Part shown: positions 60,235 through 64,000 of the stretch, in pieces | How the letters are laid out: the number at the start of each line of letters is the position of its first letter | Position numbering within the stretch: position 1 is the stretch's first letter | DNA from: Alphaproteobacteria bacterium | Lineage (GTDB): Bacteria; Pseudomonadota; Alphaproteobacteria; Micavibrionales; Micavibrionaceae | NCBI GenBank assembly: GCA_020848095.1 | Contig: JADLAT010000021.1 | Location: forward strand, 1 to 64,000 | DNA length: 64,000 nucleotides | Direction of reading: 5' to 3' | Notes under the pieces: model-generated | Seen by the model: the letters and a program-made list of their open reading frames with translations, nothing else | Told to the model about the DNA's origin: nothing | Database searches by the model: none | Made by a program: the position numbers and the translations under genes

Positions 60235-62673
60235 CTAGCGAATGGCGTTCAGCAATTCCTTAAACAAATCATCCACCGCCGTTAATACCCGCGCCGAGGC
60301 GCTATAAGCCGTTTGTACCGTAATCAGATGCCCCAGCTCCTCATCCAGATTAACGCCGGATTGATCCAAGAGCTGCGTGTCGATCAGATCGCGCAGCGCC
60401 TTTTCATCACCCGCTCTGGCCTGATTCAGAATGATTTGCTGCGAATGCTCATTAATCATTTTTTGTGCAAAATCGATCAGGGAATTTGCTCCGGAAATTC
60501 CACTTTGGATATCGGCGCCCGGCCCCAGCAATGTCTCACGGAAAGACAGCGTTGGTCTGGGGATTGCCAAAGAACCATTGGTTTCCGAGCCGTAGTTGCG
60601 GTCAATCACCGGGGAGCTGTTTTGGACAATCCCGCCGCTTACGCTATAAGTCCCGAACAAAGCCGAGGCAATATTAGCGCCGTTATCAATTGCCAGCCGC
60701 GCGGTTGCCGCCGGCGGAGCGCCATAGGTCGCGCCGCTGGTCTGAAACGGGCCGCCTGTTATCTTAAGGGGACCTCCAAAATCGGGGCTGGTATAGCTGT
60801 TACCGGGACGCAGCCTCAAAATTCCGTCCAGTGCAAAATTGGTGGTGTCCACCGCCAGACCCGGCACCGCCTGTAACTTGGCAATCAGATCAACATCGGT
60901 GTCGCCGGGCTCCAGCGTAATGCGCACCGCTTGTGTGTTTCCAAGCTGAATGTCGAAATAGGGATCCACGGGGGCAACCGGGTTGCCCACATTCTCGGAC
61001 AGCCCCAGAAAAACCAGACCTCTTTGCTGCATCGGCGCTGCCGGATTGGTCGCATCCACGATATAAGACCCGTGAGAGCGCACCAGAAGCTGCCCGTTTG
61101 TGCCTTGAGAAAACTGCACATCCATCGCCGTCAAAGCGGCCTGATCCGGGGCGGGTAGTCCGGGAATGACAACGGTTGTCACATGCGCAATTAAATCCTG
61201 CAGAAAGTTTCCGCCGCCATCGGCAATCGCGCTCAGGCTTATATCAATATTGACCGGCCCCGCACCAATGCGAGACTCCTCAAAGGTAAGGCGGAATGTA
61301 TCGTTGCCGGGGTCCAGAGCACCATCGGCTGAGGCGATAAGCGCCGCCGGGCTGGCAAAGCTGGATAGATCCCGCGCGCCGCTCAGAGTGCTGTTCGAAA
61401 AAAGGCCGAGCCAGTTCTGCAGGTCATCCCCGCCGGTATTAAGCAAATCAACCTGTGTGGCGGCATTGGTGTTAAAGGCCTCCTGATAACTTACCGAACC
61501 AAAGCTATGCTCCAGCACCCGGTTTATCAGCTCATTCGATCCGGTACTGATCGTGCCGCCATAGGTGCCGCTTTGCAGGAGCGTGTTATCGTCCAGGATA
61601 TTTTGATTCACGCGAATGCGGCTGGAAAACCCGACATATTCAACGCTGGTCGGCAAGGGCAATGTGGTCGGGTCAGGCGCCGTATCGGCCGGAATACTGC
61701 CGGAGGCCTCCGTGAAAAGCCGCAAACCCTGCGCGTCCATACGCAGCGCCATTTTATGCGCCAGTTCATCAAGCTGCGCCATTTGTTTCGGGAAAATTAC
61801 ATCCCGCAATTCCAGCAGCCCGCCCAGCTTGCCACCGGGTGAAAGGCTGGCAATATCAACTGCGGAAACCGGGTTCAGTACAGGGTCCCCGACATAAACC
61901 CCCGCTGCGGAGGTCGGATAAGACGTGCTGGCGGATAATGGCAAAGGCCGAAAAGTCAGCACGGAAGGTTTTTCCGAGGCCAGTTCCTGTCCCTGATTAG
62001 TCTGCACCACCAAAACACCGTCACCGCGCGTGAAAAAACTCACCTCTATAAAGCCGGAAAGCTCCTTGATGGCATCTCCGCGTTTATCCTCAAGCAGAGC
62101 GGTTGTCCGGCCCAGATTAACATTGGTCTTGATCTGTTTATTCAACTCGGAAACCTGGATTAAAATGTCATTGACCCGGTCAACCGTTTCCCGCATTTCC
62201 GTTTGGGCATCGTTGCGCAAGGTGGTAATCAGATTAGAAAATTTATTGATTTTGCTGGCCGTGTTCACGGCCTTATCAACGGTATTTTTAAGCAAAAAAC
62301 TATCTTCCGGACTATCCGCCAGCGCCGCAAAACTATCGTGCAGTCTGGATATTTCCGAAGCGATTGAAAGCTCCTTGGCCGGGTCGCCGTGAAATTGTTC
62401 AATTCGGTTTAAATAGGTTTGCTGAACATCAAAAGTGCCGACCGCGCTGACTTGAGTCCATAAATCCCGCTCCAGCTTTATATCAACATTGCGGATAATC
62501 GTATTGGTTAAAACCCCAACCGTCACCCCATTCAATGCCTGCGAGGATTGCGGCAAAATTTTCCGTGAATACCCCGGCGTGCCCACATTGGCGACGTTAT
62601 TGGATATAACATTGATTTGTTGTTGCGATGTACGCAATCCGGCAAGTGCCGCATCAAGACTGGCTAGACCCAT
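60235..62673 (-). CDS. flgK: Flagellar hook-associated protein 1
   Basis: 812 residues, longer than the common 450-650 because of an enlarged central domain (about 270-700). The N-terminus GLASLDAALAGLRTSQQQIN and NVANVGTPGYSRK, and the C-terminus VNLDEELGHLITVQTAYSASARVLTAVDDLF, are standard FlgK. Its promoter appears to be sigma-54 dependent. Confidence 0.94.
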   Translation of the reverse strand: MGLASLDAALAGLRTSQQQINVISNNVANVGTPGYSRKILPQSSQALNGVTVGVLTNTIIRNVDIKLERDLWTQVSAVGTFDVQQTYLNRIEQFHGDPAKELSIASEISRLHDSFAALADSPEDSFLLKNTVDKAVNTASKINKFSNLITTLRNDAQTEMRETVDRVNDILIQVSELNKQIKTNVNLGRTTALLEDKRGDAIKELSGFIEVSFFTRGDGVLVVQTNQGQELASEKPSVLTFRPLPLSASTSYPTSAAGVYVGDPVLNPVSAVDIASLSPGGKLGGLLELRDVIFPKQMAQLDELAHKMALRMDAQGLRLFTEASGSIPADTAPDPTTLPLPTSVEYVGFSSRIRVNQNILDDNTLLQSGTYGGTISTGSNELINRVLEHSFGSVSYQEAFNTNAATQVDLLNTGGDDLQNWLGLFSNSTLSGARDLSSFASPAALIASADGALDPGNDTFRLTFEESRIGAGPVNIDISLSAIADGGGNFLQDLIAHVTTVVIPGLPAPDQAALTAMDVQFSQGTNGQLLVRSHGSYIVDATNPAAPMQQRGLVFLGLSENVGNPVAPVDPYFDIQLGNTQAVRITLEPGDTDVDLIAKLQAVPGLAVDTTNFALDGILRLRPGNSYTSPDFGGPLKITGGPFQTSGATYGAPPAATARLAIDNGANIASALFGTYSVSGGIVQNSSPVIDRNYGSETNGSLAIPRPTLSFRETLLGPGADIQSGISGANSLIDFAQKMINEHSQQIILNQARAGDEKALRDLIDTQLLDQSGVNLDEELGHLITVQTAYSASARVLTAVDDLFKELLNAIR

Positions 62674-62767
62674 GGTTTTATCCTTGTTTTATACCATCCG
62701 GTCTTGAGCGATGAAGGCCATTTAAAGGCCCTTACCGTTTCTGATAACCGGATCTTAGACAAGACCC

Positions 62768-62785
62768 ATGCAAGGCGAATGCCAA
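62768..62785 (-). promoter_or_regulatory. Sigma-54 (-24/-12) promoter of flgKL
   Basis: Minus strand TTGGCATTCGCCTTGCAT: the GG and GC pairs are separated by exactly ten bases, as required by sigma-54. Predicted start near 62757, about 85 bases before the flgK ATG. Places flgKL in the late, RpoN-controlled flagellar class, as in several alphaproteobacteria. Confidence 0.7.
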
Positions 62786-62834
62786 TTGTTGAAAAAGGCG
62801 GGAAAGTTCTTTAAAAATCGGGAATAAAACAGGC

Positions 62835-64000
62835 CTATTCGTTCATCTGACCTTGAATTTTCTCAGCATCCGCAACCAATCTTTCCTCGATCAGGGCAGA
62901 AAGGAGCATTTCCCGGCGCAGGGCCGCCTCATAATGATCGCGCATCTGCATGATCTTGATGGCGTCCATGGAGGTTTTTATCCGTGAAATATTCGCGGGC
63001 TTATCATAGAGATTAGTATAGAAATCCGGGTTTTGAAAAATCCGCTTGCTCAGCATATCCATCTGCGCGAAATAGCTGGGGCGATCGCCCACCATAGTTT
63101 CGATATCCACATCTGTCATACCGAAATCGCGCATCATCGTTTTCATGTATGACCAACCCGGTTGAACCGTAGGCGAGGCGGGAATCGGCGCCTTGGCCTT
63201 TAACCCCACCAGCGTGGCAAATGAATTATGTGCCACATTTTTAAGCGCCATAATGCGCCGCGCCTTTAAATACGTGGCCTGCTTGTCCTTCATCCCTTCC
63301 TGCAGAATAATTTTATAAGGGTCAGGCCAGTACAAATTACGGGCGAGCGCCATAACATCTTGCTCATCGGCGGTGAGCACATTATCGGCAAAATCAACAT
63401 CCAGCGTATAGGACGATTCTACGGTTCGTAGAAAATCTATATCCTTGTTAATGCGCGCCCGATTGCTGGCACCAATACCGCTGGGCGCTGCAGCGCCGCG
63501 GGTACTGTTCCCCGGATTATCATCCTGATCATGCTCGCATAGACCAAGCAAACCATTATTATTATCCGCCGGATCACAATAAATTTCCCGGAACTGCTTC
63601 AGGCGATTCTTGATATCATTATCCACGTTTTGTGCCGTACTGGTGGACAGAGCGTTGGTATATCTCTCCATCAGGGCGTCACTAACAGAAAGTGTATCGG
63701 ATTCCGCTTTTGCCTTGGCGGAGGGAAGACTGCGAATGAAAGAGCCAAATTTACACATCTGCTCGCTAGGATGGTAATCCTTAACAGCAACAGCTTTTAG
63801 CTCTTGCTCCTTCCTTTGTGCCTCCAGTTGATCTTTGGCATCAATAAGCTTTCCAATCAACGGTGTTTGCTGCGCAATGGCGGTTGAGAGCTGCTCGCTC
63901 ATGTGCAGCATGGGGTAAATTAAATTCTCGATTAAATTGGCAATTTGTGACTGCATGGCCGGGATGTCACAAATACTCAACGGAGGAGACCCACAATAAG
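62835..64000 (-). CDS. Unknown protein, 5' end beyond the window
   Basis: At least 388 residues. The frame stays open to the right edge (YCGSPP, then LSICDIP), so the TTG at 63980 is probably not the start. Predicted mostly helical, coiled-coil near 25-70, four Cys in the N-terminal half (two in EIYCDPADNNNG and LLGLCEHDQ), ending in a Glu-rich helix. Cys content and layout would suit an exported protein, but the N-terminus is not visible. No family recognised; adjacent to flgKL but not clearly flagellar. Confidence 0.7.
   Translation of the reverse strand, partial: YCGSPPLSICDIPAMQSQIANLIENLIYPMLHMSEQLSTAIAQQTPLIGKLIDAKDQLEAQRKEQELKAVAVKDYHPSEQMCKFGSFIRSLPSAKAKAESDTLSVSDALMERYTNALSTSTAQNVDNDIKNRLKQFREIYCDPADNNNGLLGLCEHDQDDNPGNSTRGAAAPSGIGASNRARINKDIDFLRTVESSYTLDVDFADNVLTADEQDVMALARNLYWPDPYKIILQEGMKDKQATYLKARRIMALKNVAHNSFATLVGLKAKAPIPASPTVQPGWSYMKTMMRDFGMTDVDIETMVGDRPSYFAQMDMLSKRIFQNPDFYTNLYDKPANISRIKTSMDAIKIMQMRDHYEAALRREMLLSALIEERLVADAEKIQGQMNE

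Noticed and set aside
1..64000. CRISPR array or long tandem repeats
   Set aside because: No regularly spaced direct repeats of 24-40 bases were seen by eye on either strand.
1..64000. rRNA or complete tRNA genes
   Set aside because: Only the tRNA-Met 3' half was recognised; no other complete cloverleaf or rRNA stretch was noticed by eye.

Overview
The window reads as a continuous stretch of chromosome from a flagellated, Gram-negative alphaproteobacterium of moderate GC. The evidence is a GcrA cell-cycle regulator, the characteristic NDUFA12 - MlaD - DUF2155 gene order, a GcrA/era/rnc/lepB/acpS/DUF2062 block, an omega subunit beside a NYN-domain nuclease, heptose-containing LPS functions, and flgK/flgL behind a sigma-54 type promoter. 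I cannot fix the genus; a deep-branching, free-living lineage fits, and a Micavibrio-like origin is only a guess.

Layout. 1-1.9 kb is a mobile scar: the 3' end of an IS1595-family transposase with an in-frame stop, the right end of that IS, the 3' half of an elongator tRNA-Met (an attachment-site footprint), then an AT-rich zinc-ribbon/RES-domain gene, a short remnant, a bidirectional terminator and a 43-residue charged protein. 2.0-6.6 kb holds a PmrAB/QseBC-like two-component system, a PmrA-type box, and a polyprenyl-phosphate-sugar/lipid A modification operon (GT2, LAB_N, ArnT-like). 6.6-10.8 kb encodes an RND efflux pump and its adaptor on the minus strand. A second AT-rich orphan membrane gene (10.9-12.4 kb) lies before guaA. 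14-17.5 kb carries metF and metE. 17.6-24.2 kb has a HAD hydrolase overlapping a VanX-like dipeptidase, then mlaE-mlaF-PBP1A, then a NYN nuclease. 24-34 kb has rpoZ, an O-antigen-ligase-like gene, an outer-membrane barrel, thrC, ppa, alr, dnaB and a Ca/Na antiporter. 34.4-39.8 kb is the gcrA, era-rnc-lepB-acpS-DUF2062, apt and ridA block. 39.9-46.4 kb has NDUFA12, mlaD, DUF2155, several small unknowns, and acpP-fabF-mltG. 46.4-54.1 kb is surface polysaccharide and envelope (asparagine-synthase-like amidotransferase, SDR, GT4, YqgE, two lipoproteins including a FlgO-like one, HldE). 54.3-64 kb has a fused MshEN/BTLCP protease, YifB, an M16 protease, flgL, flgK and the 3' part of an unknown gene that runs off the right edge.

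How the genes work together. Envelope construction and maintenance dominate: lipid A decoration under a dedicated two-component system, heptose synthesis (HldE), O-antigen ligation, phospholipid trafficking (Mla), peptidoglycan synthesis and editing (PBP1A, MltG, Alr, VanX-like), and efflux. The most unusual item is the gene at 54339-55268: it joins a tandem 24-residue, 5-residue, 24-residue MshEN motif (known to bind c-di-GMP), one membrane segment, and a LapG-type transglutaminase-like cysteine protease in a single chain. That is a candidate one-protein c-di-GMP-controlled periplasmic protease. No stretch beyond about 300 bases is gene-free except the first 385 bases, which hold the IS and tRNA remnants. 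All motif claims are by eye; no searches were run.
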